Positions 6,993 to 16,321 are shown, numbered from the stretch's first letter. The stretch is DNA of 64,000 nt from Catenulispora sp. GP43 (GCF_041260665.1 NZ_JBGCCT010000004.1:248001-312000), one strand, 5' to 3'. Numbers and translations are program-made. Notes: generated by a model from the letters alone, not told the origin.

Positions 6993-9903
6993 GATCGTTA
7001 TTGTGGCCCAGCTGGCGGACTTGCGCCGAGCCCACGGCCCGGTAGCGCTCGGGGTCACAGGTGAAGACGATGATTTGGGCCGGTTCGGGACGGTTTGCCC
7101 CCTCGGGCGTGGCGCCGGCGCTGCCGGCGTGGTTGAGCAGGGCGCCGAGCATGCGGCGGCGGCCGGGGTCGGCGGCGCCGAGCGCGTCGTCGATGATCAC
7201 CGGCACCCCGCCCTCGGGCCCGACCAGCGCGGCGCACGCCAGGCGGACGCACATCGCCACGGCCTCGCGCGCGCCGGTCGAGAGCTCGGCGTAGGGGTCG
7301 GTGCGGCCGGCCAGGGTGCGGGCGGCGATGCGCAGGTCGGCGTCCACGGTGACGCCGAACGAGGCCCCGAACACCAGGCGCCCGAACCGCTCGACCTGCT
7401 CCTTGAACGGGCCCTGATAGGAGCGTGTGGCCTCCTCGCGGCGGTGCAGGATGGTCCTGCGCAGCAGGTCCGCCGCCTCGGCGCGCGCGGTGACGGAGTC
7501 CAGGTCGCGCTCGGCGGCGTCGCGCCGGGCCTCGGCCTCGCGGTACCGGTCGGCGAGGTCGTCGCCGACCGCGTCCAGGCGCCCGGCCAGGTGCTGCAGG
7601 TCCGCGCGGGCATCGGTGATCTCGGCCTCGGTGCGCGCCACGACGTCGCGGGCGTTGCGCAGCAGGAGCTCGACCTGCTCGGGCTGGGCGTCGCGGTAGT
7701 TGGCGTCGTGGGCGGCGCGGTCCTGGACGGCGGTCGCCAGAGCCTTGGCCGCATCGGCGTCGCGCTGCTCGACGGCCGCGTCGTCGGCGGCGACCCGGGC
7801 CTCGGCCAGCCGGGTGCGCGCGGCCTCGTGCTCGGCGGCCAGGTGCTCGGCCCGGCCGGCCAGCTTCTGCGCGTCGGCGACGATCTCGTTCGCGCGCGCC
7901 TCGGCCAGGCGCAGGGCATCGCCCGCCCGCTCGAGATTGGCGGCGGTCTCCTCGGACTCGGCCCGCCGGTGGTCGGCGACGGTCTCGGCCTCGCCTCGGT
8001 CGGCCGGCGGCAGCACCCCGGCATCGCGGCGCTCCAGATGCTCGGCGATGCGCGCTTCCAGGCGCGCCTGCTCGTCGGCGAGGGCGGCAGGGTCCTTGCT
8101 CAGCTTCTTGCGCGCGGACTCCGCGGCGACAAGGGCGGCGCGCGCCTCGACGTGCCGCTGGAGGCGCACTCGCGCGGAGGCCAGGTCGCGGACGCCGGTC
8201 TGGAGGCAGAGCGCGGCGAGGGAGGACTCGGCGGTGTCGAGCTTGCCGCGCAGCTCACGCTCACTGGCCCCGGGGGCGAGGGTGACGCGCAGGACGCCTT
8301 CGGCCTCGATGACGAGGTGGTCGGTGATGCGGCGGACGAGGGGGTCGGCGCGGTCGGTCGCGGTGCGGGCCTCGGGGACCGGCGAGACCGATTCGGCGGC
8401 GATGCGGGCGCGGGCCTCGGGCACGGTGGCTGCTGCGACGGATGCGGATGCGATGCCGGTGCCGGCGGTCGCAGTGCCGGCGGTTGCGGTGCCGGTGCCG
8501 GCGGTCGCAGTGCCAGCGGATGCGATGCCGGTGCCGGTGCCGGCGGTTGCGGTGCCGGCAGTGCCTGCGGATGCGGTGGCGGCGGCCAGACCGCGGGCAT
8601 CCAGGGCCGACACCGTCACCGGCGCGCTCCCCAGCCGCTCCACCCGCACCGTCGCGGCGGCGACCTCGATCGCCGTCCGCGCGTCGCGCACGCCGCGGTC
8701 GGCCTGGTCGAGGGCCTCGACCGCGCGGTCGTCAATCTCGGTGGCGGCGGTCTCGGCGGCGGCGAGTTCCACCTCACGGTCGGCCTCGGCCAGGGCTTCG
8801 CGGTCGGCGCGGACCCGCTCCAGTTCGTAGGCGTCGCGCATCCAGCGGTAGTCGGCGTCCGCCTCCTGGTACCGGCGCAGGGCGAGGCGGTGCGCCTCGT
8901 CGGCGGTGCGGTGCATCGCCGAGGCGCCCTCGCGGCGGGAGTCGGCCTCGGTGCGGAGGTCGGCGTGCGCCGCGAGCTGCTTCTCCAGCGCCTGGAGTTC
9001 GCCCTCGTAGTCGGTCACGCTCCGTACCAGCGCCTGGCGCGCCTCGCGCGCGCCGGCCGCGAGCTCCGCGTCGCGCGAGGCCCGTTCGACCAGGGCTGCG
9101 GCGTCGTCGCGGCGGGCTCGCAGGGTCTCCACGTCCTTGGCGCGCTTGCCGAACTCGTCGAGTTCGGCGCGGTCCGTCACCAGGCGCTGCCGCAGCTCCG
9201 TCAGGCGCGCGGTGACCTCGCTGTGCCGCTCGGTGTCGGCCTCGACCCGCGCCAGGGTCCGGGTCAGGTCCGCGGCCTCGGCCGTGGCGGTCGCGGCCGC
9301 TTCCTGCGCGGCCCGGTACTCCCCTGTCGGCTGGTGGTTCTTCGCCGTGAAGTAGCGCGCGAACTCCTTCTCAACCCGCTGGACCAGCGTGTCCTCGGAA
9401 CCGTCGCCGGATCCGGATTCGCCGCCGGCCGCCGCGTCCAGGGCGGCGCGCAGGGACGCGCTCCCAGCGATGCGGTCCACGTCGAAGGGCTTGTCCTGCA
9501 GCACCCGCAGGGCTTTGAACAGGTCGTAGTCCGTGGCCTGGTTCAGGATCGCCAGGACGCGCTCGTGGGCCTCGCGGCCGGTCAGCGTCTCCGGGGCCGG
9601 CGCCAGGATCCGCAGCTCGGTCAGCGGACGGAGCCAGCGCTTGCGGTAGACCAGGTGGTGGCCGCCGACGCGGAACTCGGCCTCGACCTCCGGCGCGGCG
9701 TCGGTGTGCCGGGGCTTGACCGCGCGCACCGCCTCCTTGCGGGAGGAGTCCAGCTCGTCCAGCAGCAGGCCGAAGGCCTCGATGGTGCTGCTCTTGCCGG
9801 ACTCGTTGGGGCCCTGGACCACGGTCACGCCGTGCTCGGCGAAGGTCAGCTCGCGGTCGGCGACGCCGCGGAAGTCGGTCAGGCGGATCCGCAGCAGCCT
9901 CAC
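6970..9903 (-). CDS. sbcC: SbcC/YhaN-like AAA ATPase with coiled coil
   Basis: 977 residues. The N-terminal ABC half has RLTDFRGV and Walker A GPNESGKSS at about 31-39. The C-terminal half has signature LSTGARE and Walker B PVIIDDALGAAD. Between them runs a long Ala/Arg/Glu coiled coil. No CxxC zinc hook is present. At about 439-488 a low-complexity Ala/Gly/Thr repeat interrupts the coil. The GTG start shares GTGA with the nuclease stop, so the pair is translationally coupled. Together they resemble SbcCD/Rad50-Mre11 and Bacillus YhaNO: an ATP-driven nuclease on DNA ends or hairpins. The gene symbol follows general usage; YhaN-like is equally fair. Confidence 0.85.
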   Translation of the reverse strand: MRLLRIRLTDFRGVADRELTFAEHGVTVVQGPNESGKSSTIEAFGLLLDELDSSRKEAVRAVKPRHTDAAPEVEAEFRVGGHHLVYRKRWLRPLTELRILAPAPETLTGREAHERVLAILNQATDYDLFKALRVLQDKPFDVDRIAGSASLRAALDAAAGGESGSGDGSEDTLVQRVEKEFARYFTAKNHQPTGEYRAAQEAAATATAEAADLTRTLARVEADTERHSEVTARLTELRQRLVTDRAELDEFGKRAKDVETLRARRDDAAALVERASRDAELAAGAREARQALVRSVTDYEGELQALEKQLAAHADLRTEADSRREGASAMHRTADEAHRLALRRYQEADADYRWMRDAYELERVRADREALAEADREVELAAAETAATEIDDRAVEALDQADRGVRDARTAIEVAAATVRVERLGSAPVTVSALDARGLAAATASAGTAGTATAGTGTGIASAGTATAGTGTATAGTATAGTGIASASVAAATVPEARARIAAESVSPVPEARTATDRADPLVRRITDHLVIEAEGVLRVTLAPGASERELRGKLDTAESSLAALCLQTGVRDLASARVRLQRHVEARAALVAAESARKKLSKDPAALADEQARLEARIAEHLERRDAGVLPPADRGEAETVADHRRAESEETAANLERAGDALRLAEARANEIVADAQKLAGRAEHLAAEHEAARTRLAEARVAADDAAVEQRDADAAKALATAVQDRAAHDANYRDAQPEQVELLLRNARDVVARTEAEITDARADLQHLAGRLDAVGDDLADRYREAEARRDAAERDLDSVTARAEAADLLRRTILHRREEATRSYQGPFKEQVERFGRLVFGASFGVTVDADLRIAARTLAGRTDPYAELSTGAREAVAMCVRLACAALVGPEGGVPVIIDDALGAADPGRRRMLGALLNHAGSAGATPEGANRPEPAQIIVFTCDPERYRAVGSAQVRQLGHNNDRDESPAP
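8440..8585. repeat. Degenerate in-frame tandem repeat inside the SbcC-like coiled coil
   Basis: A run of GATGCGGATGC, GCCGGTGCCGGC and GGTTGCGGTGCC type units in multiples of 6 bp. On the coding strand it gives Ala-Gly-Thr-Ala and Ile-Ala-Ser-Ala units (residues about 439-488). The flanking sequence is ordinary coiled coil. Confidence 0.8.
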
Positions 9904-11069
9904 GAAGCCCTCCCGGCACCGATGCCCGCGCCCGACAGGCGCACCAGCAGACCCAGCGCGTCCGAGGCCTGGCGCGCGGCCGCCTCATCGCCGCCGGCGG
10001 CCAGCTCCCGCAGGTCGTCCAGCGCCCGCGCGGCGAAGCCGGTCAGCCCGAGCGCGCCGAAATCGTCGTCGGCGGGCCGGATCGCCAGATCGGTGCGGGA
10101 CGAGGAATCGCGGAATCCGGCGAACAGGTCGGCCGCCTCCTCACGCACCGCGTCGAGCGCTTCCTTCTCGCCGACTGACAGTGTCCCGCGCAGTGCGAAA
10201 TTCAGTACAGTGCGGTCTTTGTCCGGCATGTCCATCAGCCGTGCTCGAAGCGCCTCGACATCGGCCGCGCCGCTGAGCTCGACCGACACCGGCTCGAACC
10301 GCCACGTCCCGACCCGGTGCCGGGTGACCTTCGGCGCCGGCCCGGGATCGGCCTCGTCGATCTCCACGACCAGCACGTTGCCGGCGTCCACCTCGTCGAA
10401 GTCCGTCGGCTCCGGCGCCCCGGAGTACCACACCCGCGGCGTCACCTCAGTGGTCGAATGCCGGTCCCCGAGCGCGACGTAGTGCGCCTTGCCCGCCTCC
10501 AGCGCGGCGCGGACGCCGGCGACGCGGATCAGCGACACCGGGTCCGACTGCGGGGCGACGGCGTCCACCGCGCCGTGCCCGACCGCGACCCGCACTACGC
10601 CCGGCGGGGCCGGGTCGAGGGCTTCGAGCAGGTCGCCGAGCAGGTCCGAGGTCGGCCGCTTGGACCGCCACGGCGCGCCGACCACCTCGAAACCGGGCCG
10701 GACCTCGACCGGGTGCTCGTCGCGCAGCACCACCACGTTGGCCGGGCACGCCTGGGCGAAGCGCTCCGAGTCCCAGATCGACGCGGCATTCAGCGGATCG
10801 TGGTTGCCCGGGAGCAGGAACACCTTCAGCGGCAGGGCTTTCAGCTTCTCCATGGCCTGCCGGATCGTCCGCGCCGACTCGGTGTTCGTCTCGAACACGT
10901 CCCCGCTCACCACGATCGCTTCGCAGCCCTCGGACACCGCCAGGCGCCCCAGCGTGGCCAGGACGTCACGGCGCGCGGCGTCGAACTGGCCCTGGCGCTC
11001 GGGGTCCAGGAACCGCCGGCCCATGCCGAGCTGCCAGTCGGCGGTGTGCAGGAATCGCATAGAGGTCAA
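9900..11069 (-). CDS. sbcD: SbcD/YhaO-like metallophosphoesterase nuclease
   Basis: 389 residues. Calcineurin-like metal motifs are in order: FLHTADWQLG (D and H), VVSGDVFE, LLPGNHDP, VAVGHGAVD and ALGDRHS. This is the Mre11/SbcD set for two-metal DNA nuclease activity. The C-terminal third is a capping and partner-binding region. The stop overlaps the start of the ATPase by 4 bp. A second Met three codons in (11060) gives the more typical MRFLHTADW start. The protein is cytosolic and should act with the adjacent ATPase on DNA ends in repair or recombination. Confidence 0.88.
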   Translation of the reverse strand: MTSMRFLHTADWQLGMGRRFLDPERQGQFDAARRDVLATLGRLAVSEGCEAIVVSGDVFETNTESARTIRQAMEKLKALPLKVFLLPGNHDPLNAASIWDSERFAQACPANVVVLRDEHPVEVRPGFEVVGAPWRSKRPTSDLLGDLLEALDPAPPGVVRVAVGHGAVDAVAPQSDPVSLIRVAGVRAALEAGKAHYVALGDRHSTTEVTPRVWYSGAPEPTDFDEVDAGNVLVVEIDEADPGPAPKVTRHRVGTWRFEPVSVELSGAADVEALRARLMDMPDKDRTVLNFALRGTLSVGEKEALDAVREEAADLFAGFRDSSSRTDLAIRPADDDFGALGLTGFAARALDDLRELAAGGDEAAARQASDALGLLVRLSGAGIGAGRAS

Positions 11070-11107
11070 CCGTAGACCGTCGGACTGTCAGCCCGCGGCG
11101 GTTCGCG

Positions 11108-12193
11108 TCAGGACTGGACCCGCCACCCCGACGCGGCCAGGTCCGCCGCCAGGCGGTCGGCCACGGCCGGGTCCACCAGCAGCTCCACCAGACCGGCCTC
11201 GCGGCCCTGGGAGTGGTCGATGCGGACGTCCTCGATGTTCACCCCGACGCTGCCGGCCGTGGCGAACAGCCGCGCCAGCTCGCCGGGACGGTCGGAGATC
11301 AGCACCGGTACCGCCGTGTAAGAGGCCGAAGCCGCTCCGTGCTTGCCGGGGATGCGCGCGTGGCCCGCGTTGCCCCGGCGCAGCAGCTCGGCCAGGTCGG
11401 AGGCGCCGCGCTTGGCGGCCTCGGCGTCCGGGCCGGCGAGGGCGCGCAGCGCGTCGACGGCCTCGTTCAGGTCCGCGGCGTAGGCGGCCAGGACCTCGGC
11501 GATGGCCGGGGCGTTGGCGGAGAGGATGTCCTCCCACAGCTCCGGGGCGCCGCCGGCGATGCGGGTCAGGTCCCGGATACCGGTGCCGGAGATGCGGACC
11601 GACTCCTCGCGGGCGTTCTCCAGGCGCGCCGCCATCAGCGCGGCGACCAGGTGCGGGGCGTGCGAGATCAGGGCCACGGCGTGGTCGTGCTCTTCGGTGT
11701 CCATCACGACCGGCACCGCGCCGCACAGCGAGACCAGCTCCAGGGCCTGGTTCAGGGCGTCGCGGGAGGTCGTCGGGCCGGGCGTGAGCACCCAGGGACG
11801 GCCCTCGAACAGGTCCGCGCGGGCCGCCAGCGGGCCGGAGCGCTCACGGCCGGCCAGCGGATGGCCGCCGATGAACCGGCTCAGGTCGGCGCCGGCCTCC
11901 TCGGCGGAGCCGTGCACCAGCGCCTTGACCGAGCCGACGTCGGTGTAGACCCGGGCCCAGTCCTCGCGCTGCGCCTCGGCCAGCATCGTCCCTATCCGCG
12001 CCGGCGGCACGGCCAGGATGCACAGGTCCACCGGCTGCGGCGGGCGGCCGGTGCGGCCGGCGCCCAGCGAGGCGGCGGTGCGCGCGGCGCCCTCATCGGC
12101 GTCGCTGAGGTGCACCTCGATACCGCGGCGGGTCAGCGCCAGGGCGATGGACGTGCCGATGAGTCCGGTACCGACGACAAGGGCGGAACGCAT
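11108..12193 (-). CDS. tyrA: Prephenate dehydrogenase with ACT domain
   Basis: 361 residues. The NAD-binding motif GTGLIGTS is at 8-15, the catalytic region GGHPLAGRE at 109-117, and SHAPHL in the helical dimer domain. A C-terminal ACT domain starts at about 290 (VPVLISDRPGELARLF), suggesting feedback control by an aromatic amino acid. The enzyme oxidatively decarboxylates prephenate to 4-hydroxyphenylpyruvate in tyrosine synthesis. It lies 28 bp downstream of aroH, whose product makes prephenate, so the two form a short operon. Confidence 0.92.
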   Translation of the reverse strand: MRSALVVGTGLIGTSIALALTRRGIEVHLSDADEGAARTAASLGAGRTGRPPQPVDLCILAVPPARIGTMLAEAQREDWARVYTDVGSVKALVHGSAEEAGADLSRFIGGHPLAGRERSGPLAARADLFEGRPWVLTPGPTTSRDALNQALELVSLCGAVPVVMDTEEHDHAVALISHAPHLVAALMAARLENAREESVRISGTGIRDLTRIAGGAPELWEDILSANAPAIAEVLAAYAADLNEAVDALRALAGPDAEAAKRGASDLAELLRRGNAGHARIPGKHGAASASYTAVPVLISDRPGELARLFATAGSVGVNIEDVRIDHSQGREAGLVELLVDPAVADRLAADLAASGWRVQS

Positions 12194-12221
12194 AGTCGAA
12201 CCCTATCGGCTGCGGATCCGC

Positions 12222-12584
12222 TTACTGTGCGATGTCCTTGCGCAATGCGGCAGCACCACCGAGGTAGACATGCTGGATCTCGTGCTTGGAGCGCAGCGTG
12301 TCCACGTGCGCCAGCAGCCGGACCACGCGCGGCATGGCGCCAGCGACGTCTATCTCCTGCGCGCACATCAACGGCACGTCGACGATGCCCAGCTCGCGCG
12401 CGGCCAGCGCCGGGAACTCGCTGTGCAGGTCCGGGGTGGCCGTGAACAGCATGCTGATCAGGTCGTCGACGGTGAAGCCGTTCTGCTCCATCACCTGCTT
12501 GACCAGCTCCGTGGTGCCGGCCAGGAGGTGGTCCCGGTCATCGACGTCCAGCTGGATAGCGCCTCGCACCGCCCGCACTGCCAT
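12222..12584 (-). CDS. aroH: Chorismate mutase, AroH type
   Basis: 120 residues, the standard length of the Bacillus-type trimeric mutase. Active-site residues align with the known ones: Arg7 in RAVRGAIQ, Cys74 and Glu77 in MCAQEIDV, Arg89 in RVVRLL and Tyr107 in HVYLGGA. It converts chorismate to prephenate for the downstream prephenate dehydrogenase. It is the first gene of the two-gene unit. Confidence 0.92.
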   Translation of the reverse strand: MAVRAVRGAIQLDVDDRDHLLAGTTELVKQVMEQNGFTVDDLISMLFTATPDLHSEFPALAARELGIVDVPLMCAQEIDVAGAMPRVVRLLAHVDTLRSKHEIQHVYLGGAAALRKDIAQ

Positions 12585-12644
12585 GAGGCCACCCTACTGA
12601 TCACCCGAACAGGCCGCGCCCGGCGTCCCGCCGTGCGAGACGGC

Positions 12645-13589
12645 CTACGCCGGAGGGTCGAAGCTGTGGCCGCAGGCGTAGGTCATGCCCTGCGGCAGGC
12701 GGTCGCCGCGCAGCAGCTCGAAGCCCTTGCGGGTGGCGTCGTCGTTCGGGGTGTAGACCATCATCCGGGTCTCGGGGGTGGCGGCCACGTCGAGGGTGGT
12801 GACCACGACGTTGAGATCGCCGATCGCCGGGTGCCGGAAGACCTTCACCCGAACGCCGCCGTCGGCCACGCCGTGCTCGGCCCACAGCTCGGCGAACTCC
12901 GGGCTGGCCGCGCACAGCCGCTTCACGAACTCGTCCCAGGCCGGCTCGCCGACGTGCCGGCCGTAGCGGGCGCGGAAGTTCGCGACCATCCGGGCCAGGT
13001 CCTCGCTGCGGTTCACGAACGGGTGGCAGCACTTGGGGCTGGTGAAGCACGACCACAGGGAGTTCCGCTTGTCCTCGGGCAGGTTCACCAGGAACGGGAA
13101 CAGCAGCGCGTAGGGACGGTTCCAGGCCAGGATGTCGCTGCGGCCGTTGACCACCGAGGCCGGCAGCGGGTCCAGGCCGTCCAGGATCTCCTGGACCTCC
13201 GGGTCCAGGCGCCGGCAGCCGGACACCGACGGCACCGCCGGGACGTCCGCGAGCTGGTACAGGTGCTCGGTCTCGGCCGGGTCCAGGCGCAGCGTGCGGG
13301 CCACCGCGTCCAGGACCTGGACGCTGGCGTTGATCTGCCGGCCCTGCTCCAGCCAGGTATACCAGGTCACCCCCACGCCGGCGAGCTGCGCGACCTCCTC
13401 GCGGCGCAGGCCCGGGGTGCGGCGCCGGGTGCCGGTGGGCAGGCCCAGGACCTCCGGGTCGAGCCGCTCGCGGCGGCTGCGCAGGAACGAGGCCAGCTCC
13501 GAACGGCGCGGCGCGGCGTCCTTGGCCGGGGCCCGCACCGGGGACAGCGGGGGGAGGGAAACGTCTATGCTCACACCACCATGATGCAT
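12645..13589 (-). CDS. HTH transcriptional regulator with MmyB-like ligand domain
   Basis: About 314 residues from the ATG at 13589. A helix-turn-helix of XRE type lies near the N-terminus (TPGLRREEVAQLAGVGVTWY). It is followed by the PF17765 MmyB-like domain with typical WNRPYALLFPFL, CFTSP, VANFRARYGRH and GHSFDPPA. Such proteins bind a small, often fatty or aromatic, ligand. The frame is open to 13766, but that would cover the shared control region; the GTG at 13574 is an alternative. It is divergent from the MFS exporter and probably represses it and itself through the repeats between them. Confidence 0.85.
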   Translation of the reverse strand: MHHGGVSIDVSLPPLSPVRAPAKDAAPRRSELASFLRSRRERLDPEVLGLPTGTRRRTPGLRREEVAQLAGVGVTWYTWLEQGRQINASVQVLDAVARTLRLDPAETEHLYQLADVPAVPSVSGCRRLDPEVQEILDGLDPLPASVVNGRSDILAWNRPYALLFPFLVNLPEDKRNSLWSCFTSPKCCHPFVNRSEDLARMVANFRARYGRHVGEPAWDEFVKRLCAASPEFAELWAEHGVADGGVRVKVFRHPAIGDLNVVVTTLDVAATPETRMMVYTPNDDATRKGFELLRGDRLPQGMTYACGHSFDPPA

Positions 13590-13596
13590 CCTCGGA

Positions 13597-13675
13597 CATC
13601 CTGGTGCCAGGTACTGGTGGTAATAGGATAACTGGACTCCTGGTACCCCCATAAAGTCCGGCGCATCCTGGTGTT
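13597..13675. promoter_or_regulatory. Repeat-rich divergent control region (probable operators)
   Basis: Three direct repeats share TCCTGGTR: CATCCTGGTGCC (13597-13608), ACTCCTGGTACC (13636-13647) and CATCCTGGTGTT (13664-13675). The first sits in a CCTGG-TG-CCAGG palindrome. TAGGAT at 13624-13629 is a possible -10 for the exporter, and its complement could serve the regulator. The copy nearest the exporter touches its start codon. Confidence 0.55.
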
Positions 13676-15238
13676 GTGACCAAGACGATAATGAGCGAGT
13701 CCGGGAGCGGACCGAACCAGATGACGACCGCCACCGCCGGCGGCACCGCGACCTTAACCCCGCCAAGACACCAGCGTACGCCGGTCGCCGCGGACGCCCC
13801 GGCGGGCAACCGCCGGTCGGGGCTGATCCTGGCGACCGTGCTGGTCGGCTACTTCATGGCGCTGCTCGACGGCTCGATCGTGAACGTGGCCCTGCCCAGC
13901 ATCCGCGAGAAGCTGCACGCCACCGGCGCCAGCCTGCAGTTGGTGGCCGCCGGCTACATCATCGCCTACGCGGTGCTGCTGGTGACCGGGGCCCGGCTGG
14001 GCCGCATCCTGGGCCACGAGCGGCTGTTCAAGGCCGGACTGGCCGGCTTCACCATCGCCTCGCTGGCCTGCGGCCTGGCCCAGAACAGCGGTGAGCTCAT
14101 CGTCTTCCGGGTGATCCAGGGCATAACCGCGGCGATCATGCTGCCGCAGGTGCTCAGCCTGATCCAGCAGAACTTCCAGGGCGAGGCCCGGGCCAAGGCG
14201 ATGAGCGCCTGGACCGCGGTGCTGGCCTCCGGGATCGTGGTCGGGCAGGTGCTCGGCGGCGTACTGGTGACCGCGAACCTGTTCGGCTGGTCCTGGCGGC
14301 CGGTGTTCCTGGTGAACGTGCCGATCGGGATCGTGCTGTACATCGCGGCGATCCGCTCGCTGCCCTCGGTGAAGCCGCAGAACACCGCGGCCGGCAACAA
14401 GGTGGACCTGGCCGGCGTGCTGACCCTGTCGCCGACCATCCTGGCCCTGGTGGTGCCGCTGGTGCTGGGCCACGACGAGCACTGGCCGATCTGGGGCTGG
14501 GTCCTGCTGGCCGCGACCGTGCCGCTGCTGGCCCTGTTCCTGGCCGTCGAGCGCCGGGTGGCGCGCCGCGGCACCTCGCCGATCCTGCCGGGCCGGATCC
14601 TGTCGATGTCCGGGATGAAGCCCTCGCTGATCGTGATCTTCCTGGTCATGGTGGTCTACGCCGGCAACCTGTTCGCCACCGCCATCCACCTGCAGGGCGC
14701 CCTGGGCTTCAGCGCGCTGAAGACCGGCCTGGCCTTCGCCCCGTGCGCGGCCTCGTTCGGCCTGGTGAGCTACTTCTGGCGCAACATCCCGGCGCACCTG
14801 GTCCGCCGGCTGTCGGTGATCGGCCTGCTGATCGGCGCGGCCAGCATGGCGGCGCAGATCTGGATGTTCAAGGACGGCGGCTACGGCGGCCTGTGGTTCT
14901 ACCTGAACCAGATGGTCTTCGGCTTCGGCATCGGGATCGGCAACGCCCCGACGATGACCCTGGCCCTGATGCGGGTGCCGGTCGCCGACGCGGCCGACGC
15001 CTCCGGCACGCTGGCCACGAACGCGCAGCTGGCGCAGGTCGTCGGCATCGCCTCGCTGGGCACTCTGTACCTGACGGTGGCCGCCGGCCACGCGGTGCAC
15101 TCCGCGGGCCACGCCATGGCCTACCTGTCGGGCGCCGGGGTCGTGGTGACGCTGGTGGCGGTGGCGTTCTCCTTCCACCTGTACCGGCTGGACAAGCACG
15201 AGCGGGCCGCGACGGCCGCGGCTGCCGCGACGGTCTGA
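13676..15238 (+). CDS. MFS drug exporter, DHA2 (EmrB/QacA) family
   Basis: 520 residues from a GTG; internal starts at 13691 and 13721 are possible. About 14 membrane segments. Family motifs are visible: LLDGSIVNVALPSI (motif D2) at about 64, then GARLGRILGHERLF (motif A-like) and VIQGITAAIMLPQVLSLI (motif C-like region). Members are proton-driven exporters of hydrophobic drugs or endogenous metabolites. The divergent MmyB-like regulator and shared repeats suggest induction by a transported ligand. A strong hairpin follows the gene. Confidence 0.88.
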   Translation: MTKTIMSESGSGPNQMTTATAGGTATLTPPRHQRTPVAADAPAGNRRSGLILATVLVGYFMALLDGSIVNVALPSIREKLHATGASLQLVAAGYIIAYAVLLVTGARLGRILGHERLFKAGLAGFTIASLACGLAQNSGELIVFRVIQGITAAIMLPQVLSLIQQNFQGEARAKAMSAWTAVLASGIVVGQVLGGVLVTANLFGWSWRPVFLVNVPIGIVLYIAAIRSLPSVKPQNTAAGNKVDLAGVLTLSPTILALVVPLVLGHDEHWPIWGWVLLAATVPLLALFLAVERRVARRGTSPILPGRILSMSGMKPSLIVIFLVMVVYAGNLFATAIHLQGALGFSALKTGLAFAPCAASFGLVSYFWRNIPAHLVRRLSVIGLLIGAASMAAQIWMFKDGGYGGLWFYLNQMVFGFGIGIGNAPTMTLALMRVPVADAADASGTLATNAQLAQVVGIASLGTLYLTVAAGHAVHSAGHAMAYLSGAGVVVTLVAVAFSFHLYRLDKHERAATAAAAATV

Positions 15239-15263
15239 GCCTGACCTCGCACTGAACACAGCG

Positions 15264-15295
15264 AAGCGCCCCCGGAGATCTCTCCGGGGGCGCTT
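15264..15295. terminator. Bidirectional hairpin terminator
   Basis: A perfect 15-bp stem, AAGCGCCCCCGGAGA paired with its complement, separated by 2 bp and followed by CCTTGTTG. It lies between the convergent exporter and pseudouridine synthase genes. Confidence 0.9.
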
Positions 15296-15304
15296 CCTTG
15301 TTGT

Positions 15305-16321
15305 CTAGAGCCCGACTGACTTGTAGATCGCGCCGACCTCTTCCTTGTTCAAAGGACGCATGCGCTCCGGCTTCTGGTCGCCGAGCGAGATCGGGCCGAA
15401 CTTGGTGCGCACCAGACCGCGCACCGGGAGCCCGACCGCGTCCATGATGCGGCGGACGATGCGGTTGCGGCCCTCGTGGATGGTGATCTCCACGAGCGCG
15501 TTGCGGCCGACGGAGTCCAGCAGGCGGAAGTGGTCCACGCGCGCCAGGCCGTCCTCCAGGTCCACGCCCTCGCGCAGGCGGCGGCCCAGGTCCTTCGGGA
15601 CGGTGCCGTAGACCTGCGCGCGGTAGACCTTGCGGATCTCGTACGACGGGTGCGCCAGCCGGTGCGCGAGCTCGCCGTCGTTGGTGAGCAGGATCAGGCC
15701 CTCGGTGTCGACGTCCAGGCGGCCGATGTGGAACAGGCGCTCGTTGCGGCCGCGCACGTAGTCGCCGAGGTTGGGGCGGTCCGGGTCGTCCATCGCGGAG
15801 ACCACGCCGACCGGCTTGTTGAAGGCGAAGTGGACGATGCCCTCGGCGGTGGAGATGCGCATGCCGTCCACGCGGATCACGGCGGTCTCGGGGTCCACGC
15901 GCATGCCCTGGTGGCGCACGATCTCGCCGTTGACCTCGACCCGGCCGGCGGCGATCAGGTCCTCGCTGACCCGGCGGCTGCCGACGCCGGCCTGGGCCAG
16001 GACCTTCTGGAGGCGCACGCCTTCTTCGTTGGGGTCCGCGAAGGGGTCGTAGTCGCGCCAGTCGCGGCCGCCGGCGTTCGGGGCGGACTGCTCGGCGCCG
16101 CCGGAGCTGCCCGAACCGCCGGAACCGCCGGAACGACCGCTGGACTTGCCGGGCGAGCGCCCGCCGTAGGGCGCGGGCTGACGACCGCCGCCGGACCCGG
16201 AGCCCGCTCCGGCCTGCCGCGATCCGCCGGACCCCCGGGATGCGCCGCCGGAGCCGGAGCCCCGGCCTCCACCGGATTTGCTGGGCTGGGAACGGCGAGC
16301 GGGGGTGTTCATGGCAACCAT
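15305..16321 (-). CDS. rluB: RsuA/RluB-family 23S rRNA pseudouridine synthase
   Basis: 338 residues. A disordered Gly/Ser/Arg-rich extension fills the first ~90 residues. An S4 RNA-binding domain follows (VRLQKVLAQAGVGSRR, about 102-150). The catalytic domain has GRLDVDTEGLILLTNDGE with the expected catalytic Asp203, and HEGRNRIVRRI near the C-terminus. It isomerises a uridine of 23S rRNA; RluB is the likeliest specificity but RsuA/RluE types share these motifs. It is close to scpA/scpB, an arrangement common in Gram-positive bacteria. Confidence 0.88.
   Translation of the reverse strand: MVAMNTPARRSQPSKSGGGRGSGSGGASRGSGGSRQAGAGSGSGGGRQPAPYGGRSPGKSSGRSGGSGGSGSSGGAEQSAPNAGGRDWRDYDPFADPNEEGVRLQKVLAQAGVGSRRVSEDLIAAGRVEVNGEIVRHQGMRVDPETAVIRVDGMRISTAEGIVHFAFNKPVGVVSAMDDPDRPNLGDYVRGRNERLFHIGRLDVDTEGLILLTNDGELAHRLAHPSYEIRKVYRAQVYGTVPKDLGRRLREGVDLEDGLARVDHFRLLDSVGRNALVEITIHEGRNRIVRRIMDAVGLPVRGLVRTKFGPISLGDQKPERMRPLNKEEVGAIYKSVGL

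Noticed and set aside
6922-10482. 1186-codon plus-strand open frame with Ala/Val/Pro repeats
   Set aside because: Shadow of the SbcCD-like pair; its repeats are the complement of the in-frame repeat in the ATPase gene.
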